Positions 48,028 to 61,700 of a DNA stretch of 64,000 bases are shown here, piece after piece (the first letter of the stretch is position 1; each line of letters starts with the position of its first letter). The notes under the pieces were generated by a model. That model was not told where the DNA came from. It searched no databases and worked only from the letters and a program-made list of their open reading frames with translations. Origin of the DNA: Brugia malayi (Eukaryota > Nematoda > Chromadorea > Rhabditida > Onchocercidae); the NCBI RefSeq assembly GCF_000002995.4, contig NW_025062476.1, positions 3,219,001 through 3,283,000 on the forward strand. Direction: 5' to 3'. A program made the translations under genes and the position numbers.

Positions 48028-51000
48028 ATGATACGTGCAGGTGGCGCAACGCCAATCATAGTACTTAGTCAGAATACTACCAGAGAAAGTGGCCATCAGG
48101 TGCAAGCTGGTAACATTGCTGCTGCTAAGGTATTGATTCTTATCATCATCGATCCTGAAAATTATTATTTAGTATTATTATCTATTCTTTCATTGCATTC
48201 TCAAGGCCGGGGTACTGTCGTTCACTGACATATCTCTTATTCGACCACTCTCATCAAAATAGTATCAGTTGAGCTGAGAAGCTTATATGTATAATATGAT
48301 TTTTGTTTTTCAGACTATTGCTGATGTCATTCGCACAAGTTTAGGTCCATGTGCAATGCTAAAAATGCTAATGGATCCAATGGGAGGTATATATTTTTTT
48401 AATTCGAAAGAGTGCTTAGACGGAATTTCTACGCATTTATGTGTTGTCGACTGACTAAAAAGCATTAGCTGGTATTTGACAACATCTGGCATGTGGATGT
48501 AGGCATTTTGCTCTTTAAAGGTTTTTTTTTAATATGTCAAACATTTACAGGCATAGTTATTACTAATGATGGTAATGCAATTTTACGCGAAATTACCGTG
48601 AAACATCCAGCGGCGAAGTCAATCATTGAAATAGCTCGTACGCAGGATGACGAAACTGGTGATGGTACAACCTCGGTTATAATATTAGCTGGTGAAGTGA
48701 TGTCTCAGGCACAGCAGTTTTTAGATCAGAACATCCATCCAACTATTATTATTCAGGTTAATCCAGTTTCCAAACCATTGTTTCATGGATTGTTTTTCTT
48801 TAACCTGGCTCATTATTAACTGAAAATGAAAATTTTCTGATTGCATAAAGAATAAATTTATATTCAGGCTTATCGAATGGCTCTAGAAGATATGATTGTG
48901 CTTGCCGAAGAAAAGTTCAGGTTACTTATACTATCAAACATTGAATGAAATAGAAATTCAAATTTGCTCCTAGTTAATACAGTTTGATTGGTATGAAGTT
49001 GTTTTACAAGACTTTGCTAAAAATGGGTTCCTCACCTCATAACTCTTCGGATTATTTGGAATTTTTCAAATAAAGCTTGTTTCTATTCATCATTAATTGC
49101 TTTTCAGATATAGTTATTTTTCAGCAAGCAAATTGACGTAAACAACGATGCGGAAGTCGCCTCTGTTATCAAATCATGCTTGGGTACAAAAATGTTGTCG
49201 AAGTGGATGGACTTAGCTGTCAAAATAGCTCTGAATGCTGTTAGAACCATTAGAATTGTCCAGCATGGTCATCAGGAAATTGATATCAAGCGTTATTGCC
49301 GTATTGAAAAGGTATGCATATTTTCATGCATCAGATAAGATCACTCTCAAATTTCTATTAATCTTATGTTATAGTCTTATTCTGTTCGACTATTCTGTTC
49401 ATATTGATGTTTAATTTGGCTGATTATTGTATATTGTTATTGTTTCTCTAAAAATATCGTTGGAAATAGCTAGTCAGAAATTAGCGAAAATTTATATTTA
49501 GTTACTGTTTGGGTACGAAAAATTCTTGATTCTTGACAGTAATGCTTTCTACAGGGATCATATTTCCATAACCATATGCTATCCGGTAGTAGGAATAATC
49601 ATATAATCAGCAAATAATCAGTTAATGAATATTTGTTCATTTCCAGATACCGGGTGGGCGAATTGAAGATTCGCAAGTGATAAAAGGCGTAGTGTTAAAT
49701 AAAGATGTGACACATGCGGGAATGTTTCGTCGGAAAGAAAAGCCACGTGTTGTACTTCTTGACTGCAACCTTGAATATAAAAAGGGTGAAAGTCAAATGT
49801 CACTAGAAATCATGAAAGAAGAAGATTTTAGTAAAGTTTTAGAGGAGGTATGTTCTTATTTCATTCATATGTTTCGAATATATATATATTATTTGATTAG
49901 TGAAATGTTAAAGAAATAAAATAACTAAAATTTAGATTAAAGAATCTCTAGTTAAGAGCAGAGACATGTTTCATTTTAAAGCATCAAAGTCAAATTTGCA
50001 CTTGAAATAACTACACTTTCAAGGAAGAAGATGCAATCAAAAAAATGTGTGATGACATAATTGCCGTGAAACCGGATGTTGTTTTCACAGAGAAAGGCGT
50101 TTCCGATTTGGCTCAACATTTTCTTCTGAAAGCGGGTATAACAGCAATTAGACGCTTGAAGAAAACTGACAACAACAGATTGGCTCGGTATGATATTTTG
50201 TGATAGAGCTTGTCATATTTCCTAAGTGTTTACATTGTTAATTTCAGCAGTTATTTTCCATAAAAATTAGAAAAAGCGACAAAAGTAACATGGAAAAATT
50301 ATGATCATGAGATTCTTGGCTAGCGGAAGATATGTCCTGAGAAGAGATGAAATCTATATTTTCTTGTAATAATTACTTCATTGCAGTGTTACTGGAGCAA
50401 CAATCATTAATGATACGCAAGATCTTCGCGAAGAAGATGTCGGCACGAATGCTGATTTATTTGAAATCAAGAAAATCGGTGATGAGTACTACACCTATGT
50501 TACTTCAGAAAAAGCTACTGCTGCAACCGTGGTTTTGCGAGGCCCAAGCAAGGTAATATCAAAAGATGTGTCGATTTGAAACGACAAGTTTAGACTCTCA
50601 CTTCGGGATCTTCTTTCACTACAAAATTTCCATACTGGTAGATAACGATCACTCGTTTTGTGAAATATCGACGTTTATGTTTTGCTTTCCAAACAGAAAG
50701 CGTCTTCTGATTCATCTCTAAGTGTATCTTGGACATCTGATTTTTATTGTTTTAGTACAAGCCCATGCTAAATCGTTCTCAATTATCGATGTTAATTGCT
50801 TGGCTTATGATTAGGGGTTACTGTAATGCGTGATCTAAGTGTTCACTACAGTATTCTCGGTTACTGATATATCATAACGCGAAGCTAATATTTATGATTA
50901 ATTCATTTCTGTTTCAATTTTTAGGATATCATCAATGAAATAGGACGAAATCTTGAAGATGCATTAAATGTTGTGCGTAATATCATGGTAAACCCACGGC

Positions 51001-51951
51001 TTGTTCCAGGTGGTGGTGCTATAGAAATGGCGTTAGCTCAGGTCGGATTTCTGTATATTGTTTATTTGACTCATTGATTTCAAATGACTAAATTATTGTG
51101 CTGTTCAGTAAAAAGAGAATCTTAGTAGTCATTTGGCGAAATAGTTTCTTTCTGTTTAAATTCCATAGATTTCGAGCTTTCAACGATTTCCAGCGTTTGC
51201 ATGCTGCAGGTTGCCAGAAATATCTTTCAGAGAAGTACTTGACGTACATGAACTGGTTTTTTATAGGCCTTAAACGAGAAAGGCAAATCAATTGAGGGCG
51301 TGCGTCAGTGGCCATACAAAGCAGCTGCTCATGCTCTTGAAGTTATCCCAAGAACACTGGTGCAGAATTGTGGTGGTTCGACAATTAGACAGTTAACAGC
51401 TTTGAGAGCAAAGCATGCTCAGGCTCCTAGCAATTGGACTTGGGGAATTGATGGGTGTACCGGTCAGTTGGTGAGTTGATATCCCCTATATTTTGTCTAA
51501 AAAACCATTCCTTTAAAGTTCTCAAGCATGTTGGACTATAGAATATGATATGGGGTTTCGAACTTCACTAAGTAAACGATTTCACTACTCATCATCAGTG
51601 GAAATCATTATTCAAGTGTACTCTTAGAAACATTAGCTGGGATTATGCAAACTCTCTTAAAACTTAGAAATTTAGAATTTCGTAGGTGGTTGATCAGTCA
51701 AATTCTTACATCTTTGAAGAGTTTTCGTTTATTATTCATTATATGCGCTTTCTAGTATTCAGTGACTGGAACTTTTTCAGGCTGATATGAACGAATTAAA
51801 TATTTGGGATCCTCTCTCGGTTCGCCTGCAAGTTTTGAAGACAGCGATTGAGACGGGAGTATTGTTGCTACGAATCGATGACATCGTTTCAGGAATAAAG
51901 AAACATGATGGCGCTAGTTCAAGTGGTGGAAATCCTGTTGTTGATTCTTGA
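48028..51951 (+). CDS. cct-3: T-complex protein 1 subunit gamma (CCT3)
   Basis: One of the eight subunits of the cytosolic TRiC/CCT chaperonin, which folds actin, tubulin and WD40 proteins using ATP. Exons: 48028-48129, 48314-48386, 48551-48756, 48868-48920, 49125-49311, 49647-49847, 50024-50187, 50387-50552, 50925-51041, 51267-51470 and 51781-51951, closing to 547 aa (human is 545). Group II chaperonin motifs appear in order: VLSQNT, SLGPCAMLKMLMDPMG, ITNDGNAILRE, the nucleotide loop TGDGTTSVI (residues 94-102), VVFTEKGVSDLAQHF, ITAIRRLKKTDNNRLAR, the subunit-specific REEDVGTNADLFEIKKIG, the equatorial LVPGGGAIEMAL and VLLLRIDDIVSG. The start is the ATG opening MIRAGGATPIIVL; an in-frame GTG just upstream is not needed. 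EPG-5 follows on the same strand 830 bp later. Confidence 0.97.
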
Positions 51952-52781
51952 TTTTCCACATTTTCCTTTTTTATTGCTTTCGTGAAGTTTCTTTTTTTTT
52001 ATTGCTCTCTTGAAGTTTTCTTTCTTTTTTTATCATTTTGAAACTATAAATTTGTTGACATATTTGATCACGTCGTAGAGACCTTTGCAGAAACGTGATT
52101 TCCATTTTCACTGCTAATGTATAAGCTTTGAACAAAAAGTTCTGTATTTATTTTCTATAGCAAGTTGCTGTAGCAAAATATAATAGTTAATTGCACTCGT
52201 TGGTTAGACTATTGTAATGATCATTAGATAACTGATAAATTACCGAATAATGAAAACCCCAATACTTTTTTTGAATTTTGATGAAGCTTAACATTTATTT
52301 TATCGATATGATCGTCGCTTCTGGTACTTCTTCTGTTCGAAGTTTTGAGACTTAATTCAGGCGTTTAAATGCCTTTTTTTTTGTTGATTTTTTCGTTTAA
52401 AGCATTGCTTAACTGTTATGGACATTTTTAATGGAATAAAGCAAGTTAAAAATTTTTATAACGTTTTACAACAGTTGTTAAGCATCAGTAAACTACTGAT
52501 AAAGCCGGCATTACAGTGGGAATAATTCATATCATCATATTTCATCGTGAAAAAGGGCAGCGAAATATGTATCTTTCTATGGAATGAATTATTATAGGAT
52601 GAAATGCGAGGACACTTTGTTTGTTCATCATTTCCAATAGTCGCATCTAATCGTGGACTTTAGTGATAGTTACCAGTCGGGATGTTATATTTCATTCGAA
52701 TTAAATTTCTAATATTATATTAATTTTGTGATATTTTCATTCTCAACATCGATACTTCCAGTTTTCTTCGTACGAGAAGTA
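51952..52781. other. Spacer between CCT3 and EPG-5
   Basis: 3' UTR of CCT3 and 5' region of EPG-5. An AATAAA at 52435-52440 is a poly(A) candidate. A TACTTCCAG acceptor ending near 52761 lies about 20 nt before the EPG-5 ATG and could accept a spliced leader. No coding exon seen. Confidence 0.5.
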
Positions 52782-55700
52782 ATGGAATTAGAACGGCCAA
52801 AAAAAAAATATTCAAAACCGCGTCAACTTTCACCGCCGCCATCTATATTAACTCTTGATGAATTGGAAAAAGGATTTGCAGACGTTGATGAACGTGAGCC
52901 ATCAACATCTGTCATTGGAAAAGAGAGAGGAAGTGATGAGACATCTACAAATGCAAGAAATATTGAAAAATTAGAAGTGAAACCTAGCGACACTGTTTCA
53001 GCATGCATATCACCCATTGGTTCAAAAGAAATTAGCGAAACTGAGTTTGTTTTTCTTCCGATATTAGAAAACCTTCAGTCGACATCTTAGCGTATGCTAT
53101 TGTGTCATCAGCACCGAAATCAGAAGATTTAAGATATAGTTAGGAGGAAATCTTTTCCTAAGTAGGAAATATTTTATCACTTCTCGTTGTCATTCAAAAA
53201 AAAAAAGAAGTTTTGTACACTTTCTCAAATTTGGCGCTATAATTTTAACCTAATAATTTTAGACTTCATTTTGACATTTGAAGATTTTGAGAGGTTCTCT
53301 GTGTGTGAAATTATGCCACCAAATGGAAGACACTGTACTGAAAAATGTGAATAATTTTGCACGTATAACTATTGAATTCAGGACAGGGTATGATGAGAAA
53401 CCGGATCATGATGCACCATTGGGAACGGAAAAGGAAGAGAATGTGGAAAATGTTTCTTCCATAGATAATATATATTCGACGGCTCCGACAGCATTTGCTT
53501 CCATTTCACTTATGAATAGCAAAGATGCAACAAGAACAGATGATACGATGGAAAACATAGCGTTAGTACCACAGCAGATCAATAGATCAATTCTGATTTA
53601 CCATTATATTGTTGCATGAAGTTACGATAATTAAATCGGTAATTGAACAATGTCAAGTGGTTCAGACAGAAAGAAAATATACGATTGCTGTCTTATATGC
53701 AATACATTAGCTAAAAAATATACTGCTAAATGCCAGAATCTTAGTTATTTAAAAAATTTTTATTTTGACTGTGTTAATTGTCTTTAGTTACAGACCGAGT
53801 ATCTATCCCATTATGCAATTGAATGAAATAAAGTCTGCGTCTTCCCAAATTATCGATGAATTGTCAACGTTAACTAACTCGGAACGAGTGCAAGAACGCG
53901 ACATAACTGGCATGCAACAATCATCCGAAATTCAGTATAAGCTTTTTTATTTCATTGCTTCCTTTTTGTGTGGAATGAATTACTGAGCTACAGCAATGAG
54001 GAGATTAGTGTGTTTAAATGAAATTTAATAAGGAAGTTAGCGAAGTTGTAAAGCCGTCCGATAAATTCATATAAAACATAAAGAAATCACAAAAAATTTG
54101 GTAAAATCAAATTGCAAAAAGTTTGACCATAAATAATAAGTTGAAGTGAATTACTTATGTACTTAATATCATGGATCGATAACTGATGCTAACCTATGCC
54201 TAACCTAAAATATGAAAATCAGTGATTTAATTTGCTGAGTCTTTATTATCAATTATATTTGAAGGAATGAGATTACGTATGAGCACACAGCTAATGCTAA
54301 TACGTATCCGTCTCTTTTCCTAGAATGCAATGAATACGGATTGCTGACAGAAAACCAGTTGCTGTTATTTTACCAGAATGAATTATATGAAGCTGTTGAA
54401 GAGTTTGTGGATAAATTTTTAGAAGTAGGTGGAATTCCTGTCCTGTTTTAAAAATAAGTGTATGTATATATTCACTTCCTTATTGCATGTGCATTTAACA
54501 ACTTTTTGCAAAATTTTTATCACAGAATCAGTAACTTTCTAGATTTGAACCTTTAATGTGTTTTATGTAGAAAAAAAAAATGAAATGAAATAATACTATT
54601 CCTTTGATAAGTTTTTTTATAGCATGAAGAATTTCCACAGCATAGTTTGTACGAATATTTGAAACGATATAAAAAAGTATGTGAGGATATTGATTCTAAA
54701 GAAACTGACGTTATGGATTGTGAACGCCTAGTGAAAGATTGTACCCAAGCATCATGGACAGCTGAAAATCGGCTTATCAAGCAAGAAGTACGTACAATTT
54801 CAAGAAACTGACATCTTCACTTCAAACTTTATCTACTCAAACTCTAAAAAAAAAAAAAAAAAACAGTTGAAAATTGTTTAAATTATGTTCCTTTAGAGCT
54901 TTTAAGTAAATATACTTTCACATTTTGGATTTAGGTGATAAAACATTTCCAGCTTCCTCTAACATGTCTCCACTGCGTTTGCCATGTTTGAGTAAAGTTG
55001 TTGAATTCTCCATCTCAAAAAAACGAAGCTTTCGAGTTAAAAGAGCTTTTTTACACAATGAATTAATACTCGACATAATTCAATTTAGTTTAGGATAGCG
55101 AAACGCAGATTTCAAGAATCTTTGAGATACTATTAGTATTTTCAGATATTACTTCAAAAGCTTTATAGAAGGAATTTATGAACATGTTGGAAATAGTAAT
55201 TTAGCGATCACTCTTTATTTATCTGTTGGAAACTTATTTTTAAATTCATTTCAGGGGCGATGTGGAGAGCAGAAATATGCAACAGGTAGCGCAACTTATT
55301 TAGTTGCGACATTTCATCCCGAAAAAGCCACGGAATTGTCTCATTTATTGAAGCATGATGTAACTTCTCGTCTTGATTCGTCATTAAGTTTACAAATTCA
55401 GGTATCTAAAGTACTGTATTTCTGCAGTCTCTTCAACTTACTGTTTATTATTTGCGACCTTAAATAGTCAGTAACTCCTTTTGTTTTACAAAGTACTGCA
55501 TTAATTAATATGAACTGGAAAAAATTTCAGTGTGAAATTTTACGTATTTTTATATATATATATATATATATTTTACGTATATATCTGAAATTTACGTAAA
55601 TCCTTTCTTTTTTTTTTAAAGCAGACGTTTGTGCTAAATATTAAACAATCTCGTTTAATTCCTTTATTGACAGTTTAGCTACATTATGCTTATAAATTGA

Positions 55701-58700
55701 GATACTCATTAGTAGCTTAATATTTTTATAACTTAAATATGAATAAGGCATATTTTACCAAATTGTAGATGCGTTCTCTCGCATTACAAATTCAATGGCA
55801 TGTTGTTGAATGTAACAATGCCTTCATGGTGGAACATCGTTGCAATGTAAATAGTCCACCATGCTGTTAGTTTATTAATCTTTGTTCTATTCCACAGAAA
55901 ATCATAGTAATATCATTCTCTACCATAAATCCACCAGAATAGTAGCAATATTATGAAAGAGAAATCATTTTTATAATGCCTAATATGTTTCCTTCACTTT
56001 TTCTTTAAACGTATTTTTAATAAGGATTATTAGAAAAATTCTTCGAAAAAAAAAGGTATCTTTGGATATTTTCATTTAGTTGAAACTTATTCTAAATTCT
56101 CTTACAATTTCAGTGATTTTATTCGAATTTTAGTTCTTCCTGATGGTGCTGATACTGTAAGTAGGCGAAATCTTCGTAATGCACTTTCGGATTTGTTCCA
56201 TTATTTACGTTATCCAGATCTTCCTTCACGATTCACTACTGCCGTTTCTGGATGGATCAGTGAATTGGTTAGCTTCAGATTCAAAACCAGTATATTCAGC
56301 TCACATGTAGAAAATGAATGTTTTTTGAGAAATAGCTTTCAAGGAATTTTCTGAAAGTTTAAAATTTAGGTGGCCGTTCTTCTGAAAGCATGTACCTCTT
56401 CTGATCAGCAATATTTGTTGTGCCAGATGCTTCGTCTAGTTTCACCAGTATCTCAATGGGCGGCACCATTACTGCAGTCATATATCGAAATTGATAGCAC
56501 AAATGATCGTCTTATTATTGATAATTACATTGTAATGATGAGTTTACTTCTTTCATCGATACGGTGAATATTAAATCTATTGATTCTTATTATTAAAGTC
56601 CTTATCAATGACACATTAAATTCTAATTGTTAAACGTGACTTCCATATTGTTGTTAAGTTTTTCCTTATTATTTTTACTTGGACAAGTAATATTTACATC
56701 TTAAATGCAGTTCCAACATTTGTTTTTTTTTATTTCCTGTAGTCTATAGCTAGTGCCATCCCCGTTGAAATAAAATGCATTAATCAAGTCTTACGAGTTT
56801 GAACTTCAATGTATTATTATTAATATATTACAGGGGTCGTGAGAATTTTTTGAGACGTGTAATGAATTTTGAAAATGAAAACAATACTTGGATTATTATA
56901 AACGACGATGGGGTCGAGGTGATTTTTGTGCTTTAACATAATTGATGAATTAATAGCTTCAATGGTAATCTGTGTCACTGATGATTTCACTGCAGTTTAT
57001 TAGGACAAAAAATGTTATATATTCAATTTCGAATGACTTATGATTTTAATTATTAGCTAACAATTCCAAATGTGTACATCAGCAGAATTATAAATGTTTG
57101 TGTTTTCCAGAAAGATGGATCTATATTAACCGTAAGTGAAAGCGATTTAATCGCATTTTTTAATCAGTTTAGTGCTGAAGCTGCTTTTGCTAAAGCAATT
57201 CGATGTTTCGCTATCACTCTGGGTAAGCCTCTACAAATCAAATTAAATCCTAATAAATTACTTTGTCATTTAATTTGTTGTTTAAAAATATGAACTGCTG
57301 TTCATATTTTTAAGATGGAATTAATGTATATGGATTTCAAACTTTTCTTATTTTCACTGAACTACGTCACCATCATAATTCAAATTTGGTATCGACATTT
57401 TTAGGAAGCGATCCAATTAATCAGGCTTTAACTTTAATTGCATTTGAATTGGTGCTTATTAAAATATTTAATGATGGTCTCTACGTCTATGGGACATTCA
57501 ACTATCGCCAATTGTGTAAACAAATTGGTTATGCATTACGCCAAAGTGTCATGTAATTTTTATTTAAATCGTGCATCGTGGTTTAAATAACTTATTAATT
57601 ACCTAAATATTTTTTGGTCAAGACATTCTATCTGATTTAAGCGAAATTTCACAAACTCGACTTAATCATCTCATTATAGTGTGAGAGTATCAGTAGCTGA
57701 ACGATATTAGAAATCTGATTTGCTTATCATGATAGATTTTCTGTCAAAATTCTACCGGTACTCTATCAATGATTATATTAGAGAGAATCTTTGATATTAT
57801 ATTAGATTCCTTAATGAAGCATGTTCAACTTGTTGTTTCACTGCAGCTATGATGTGGTAAAACAATTCTCAGGAATGATGATAGCGTATACTAATAATTT
57901 TCATTTATATCTCAAGCAATCCAGCGGCACTGATATGAATAAATTGCAGATGTTCAGCAGAATTTTTGAAACTCATCAAAGATTTATTATCATTTGAAGA
58001 AGCGGAAATAGTGCAAAAAGAATTCGATCGCATTATTCTACATGCAGTATATTACATCGTTAGCAAGCAGAAGTTTATTTTATTTGTTGTTAAACATCTG
58101 TTGTTTGATCTATGAAAGCAAACACTGGCTGAGAAATAGCGCATCATAGGTAACTGAAATATTAAGACAGTGCAGTAAGAACAAGATGGAAACTTGCCCC
58201 AGAAAACCATAGTCGTACAAAAAAGTTAATGTTCCACTTAATTAAAATTTTCATGGAATATTGATGGTACTGCCATTATCAGAACTCACTCACAATACAA
58301 AATTTGTAAGTGCAGTTCCTTTCACAATACATCGCTTGTGAAATATTGAAAAAAAGATTCGTTATTTCTGTTAATAAAGTTGATAGAGATATACGGCTAT
58401 CATCGGCACTCATTATTACTGGGAAGACCATATGTTGAATACGGCAGGTTTTCTGAAATAAGCTATCATTGTCGAGATATTTTATTTTATAGCACCTGTG
58501 AACTAAACTCTTAGTTTTTAAAGTTTTTTTTTTCTTATTATCATATAGCGAATTTTAGAATAATTAAAAGTAGTTTTAGTTTTGGACTTTTGCAATTTGT
58601 GGTGGATTTACCATATGATTTTGCCAGTGAGACATGTCGAATGCGTTGTCAAATATTGTTGAGGCGAAAAATGGCAGTAACAGTAGCACAATTGTACGAG

Positions 58701-61700
58701 TTTCCAGATGATGACTTGCCTAATTTAGTTGGAAAAGGTTTTCGATTTCGCTTTTTTTTTTTGGATGAAGAGGATCCGAATAATTTCGGAATTTCGAATG
58801 GATCAGAAATTTTTTAATAAGATTGAATTTTTGCTTTTTAAAGCTGGCAGTTTGTTTGATAAATTACCGGATTTACCCAGTGACGATCGCATTTATATGA
58901 TTTCGGCTTTAGCAGCCATTATTTCTGCATCGGATGGAGGTATTGATTCGTTTGCCATTGAAATACTAAATGTAAGCTATTTTTAAAATTACAAATTCAA
59001 ATATCTCATATTTGTCAGGCATTTCTGAAACTTTCTATGTTTTTCATAAAACTTCATATTGATGCTCTGTAAGAACTGCGGTTCTTTTTCATAACTGTTT
59101 TTTCCCGACAGCCATGGTTGAGCTATACTTTAAGTGCGGATATACACATCCCACAAAAGCAGTAGACAGTGAGTGCAAATTGTTCATTATTACCAATAAT
59201 GCAGTAATTTAAATTTATTTAAGATTTGCTTCCTTGATGTTTCCATGCGTGATCATTTCTATAAAATTGGTGCTGAAACTGTTGGAATTCTTATCGACAA
59301 GCATCCATACATCCTTCAGAAAATATTGCTTTTTATTGACCGAAATCTCGATTCTCTGGATGAAGTTAGCAGTTTCGGTATTTAATGATAACAGTAATAA
59401 TTCTTAGTTTTGCACTGGCTATTGGCAACATTCAAGACTGGGAAAAAAATAATATTGTAATCTTTTTGTCTGATATTATAATTCAGTGTTTGTTTGGAAG
59501 TTTACATTCATTAATCTGACAATTAATCGTTTTTTTTTTTTTTTTTTTTTGCCTGAAATCATCCAGCATTACTGAATGTAGACTTTTCTTGGTTTATTTT
59601 TGGTTTACTAGAAATTTATAATTTGTATATTCATTAGTGATTTAAATTATATGAAGATGAGACCATAATAAAATTTTCAAAGTCATTTCCAGTACGCTGT
59701 AGAAGTGCTATCAATAGCACCATTGTCAAAATGTCGCTTATCGGTGGATGACATCGGCATAATATGTGGAAAGTGGTTAATTAACAGGCCACCAAATCAC
59801 CCTGCGTCCAGAATTGCCAGGCTAGCATTTTAATTTTTAAAGATTATTAGAACTGAAGCATTCAGGAGAAACAAAAATTGCTTTTTTCTAAAATCTCTAG
59901 GGATTTAAATTTTATGAAGTTTTTGAAGGATTTCAATATGAAAGTATCCAGCATAAAAGAAAAATTTTTAATGTTTATCAAATTTAATAGATTTAGTTAA
60001 GGCGTGTGTTAGGTTCCATGAATTGGGGAACGGATGAAAATGGGAAGCTCTGGTTGCAGCCTGAAGTACACGCTGTCTGTGCTGATACTTTAGTTAAGGG
60101 ACATATGGCTCAGTGTAAAGCAACTAATGGATTAATTTCGAAATCCTGGAATAAAGTCGCTAAATTGGCATCGAAAGTACCCGATTATGAGCATCAGTTT
60201 GATGCTTTCTGTTGGGATATTCTGATACGATTGAAATTACCATTGAAGGTACCCATTTTTTTATATTTTTTATAAGTTTTTTTTTTTTTTTTGTTTTTTA
60301 TAAGGCAGTAAATGATTCATTAAATTTGTTAAAATCCCATTTTTTAAATAGTTTTAAATATAGTGGAGACTCTACTTAACAACTATCTAGGAGTGTAGAA
60401 AGACCACTGCTGCGAAATTTATACCTGGATTTCTAAAATGTGAGAAGAGACGCTATACTTAAAATCTTCGCTCTCTTTATTATGCATTAATCATTATCGA
60501 TAAATAATTAAGTTGCAGGGCAATTTAATTTTTATTTGACTATTTATTTTAATTATTTATATGAATTTAATGATTTATATGTCCATTGCTACTTATTTCA
60601 AAATACGAAATAGGTAAAATCAGATGAAACCATTTTTCAGGTAAATGCTTTAAACATCGAGTCAGTCAACGATCTTGCTTCTTTCTTTGTTTCTGTTGTC
60701 CAGCGATCATTATTAAGGTTTCAATTCACAGTAAATAAATTTTTCTTTTTTTTTTTTTTTTTTGATACAACGATATTATAAGGAATATTCTTCCTTTAAT
60801 ATTGGTTGTGTGACTGAGGCAATTTTGGCGAAATTTTTTTAAAAATTTTAATCAGAAAAAATTTTTAGTGTCGATGAATTTTTATCATCAGGCTTGTCAT
60901 TGTGGTCGGAGCTCATTACATCGGGTTGCTATGTTGGATCAGTAGTAATCCTTGCGCGACTAATATCATCGTTTCCGGATGCTGTCACTCTCTTAACTTC
61001 ACAAGAAACGTAATTTAAAGTTTAAATACTAAGTTCTACTTACTGCAGTTTTGCTTGCTCCTGTCAGATCCCTTCACTTTAGCAAACTTTCAGAGTTAAA
61101 TGCATTTATAATTTTTGAATTGTCTTGCAGCTTCACGCAATGCCTTGATCGATTACTTCTATGCGATTTGTCCTCCTATGCGGTTCAACTTATTGCTGGC
61201 AGCAACAAATTTCCTGGTCCGACTGTCCGGCTTTTAGGCTCAGCGATTACTGTTTGTATTCAGTTATTGTATTCACTAATCTAATTTGTATTCAATTATT
61301 GTATTCACTAATCTAATGAAATTTGGAAAAATCGGGATTTCTAATTTTTTAGTGCCAACTTCTCATTAAGTTGTACTTTGAATCTTAAAATTTTTTTTAA
61401 GATCCAAATTATGGATGAATTTAACAGATATGAAATCAAATTTCAGTACCATATAAATGCGGATTTTTCGCAAATACAGTTGAGCGCTTGGATACAGTTG
61501 CTGTGCTGCAAAAGACCCACTCAGTGGAACACCGATAAATCCACACTTCATTTGTTAGGAATATTGATACGTAATGCATTTGTTAGGGATCAAACAGAAC
61601 TATTGGGTATTCCAGAGTTGCTTAAAGTCAATTATGCTGTGTTGTTACAGGTAAAATTTTGTTAAAAACTCTGGTTATATTTCAATCGTTTTGCCATGAA

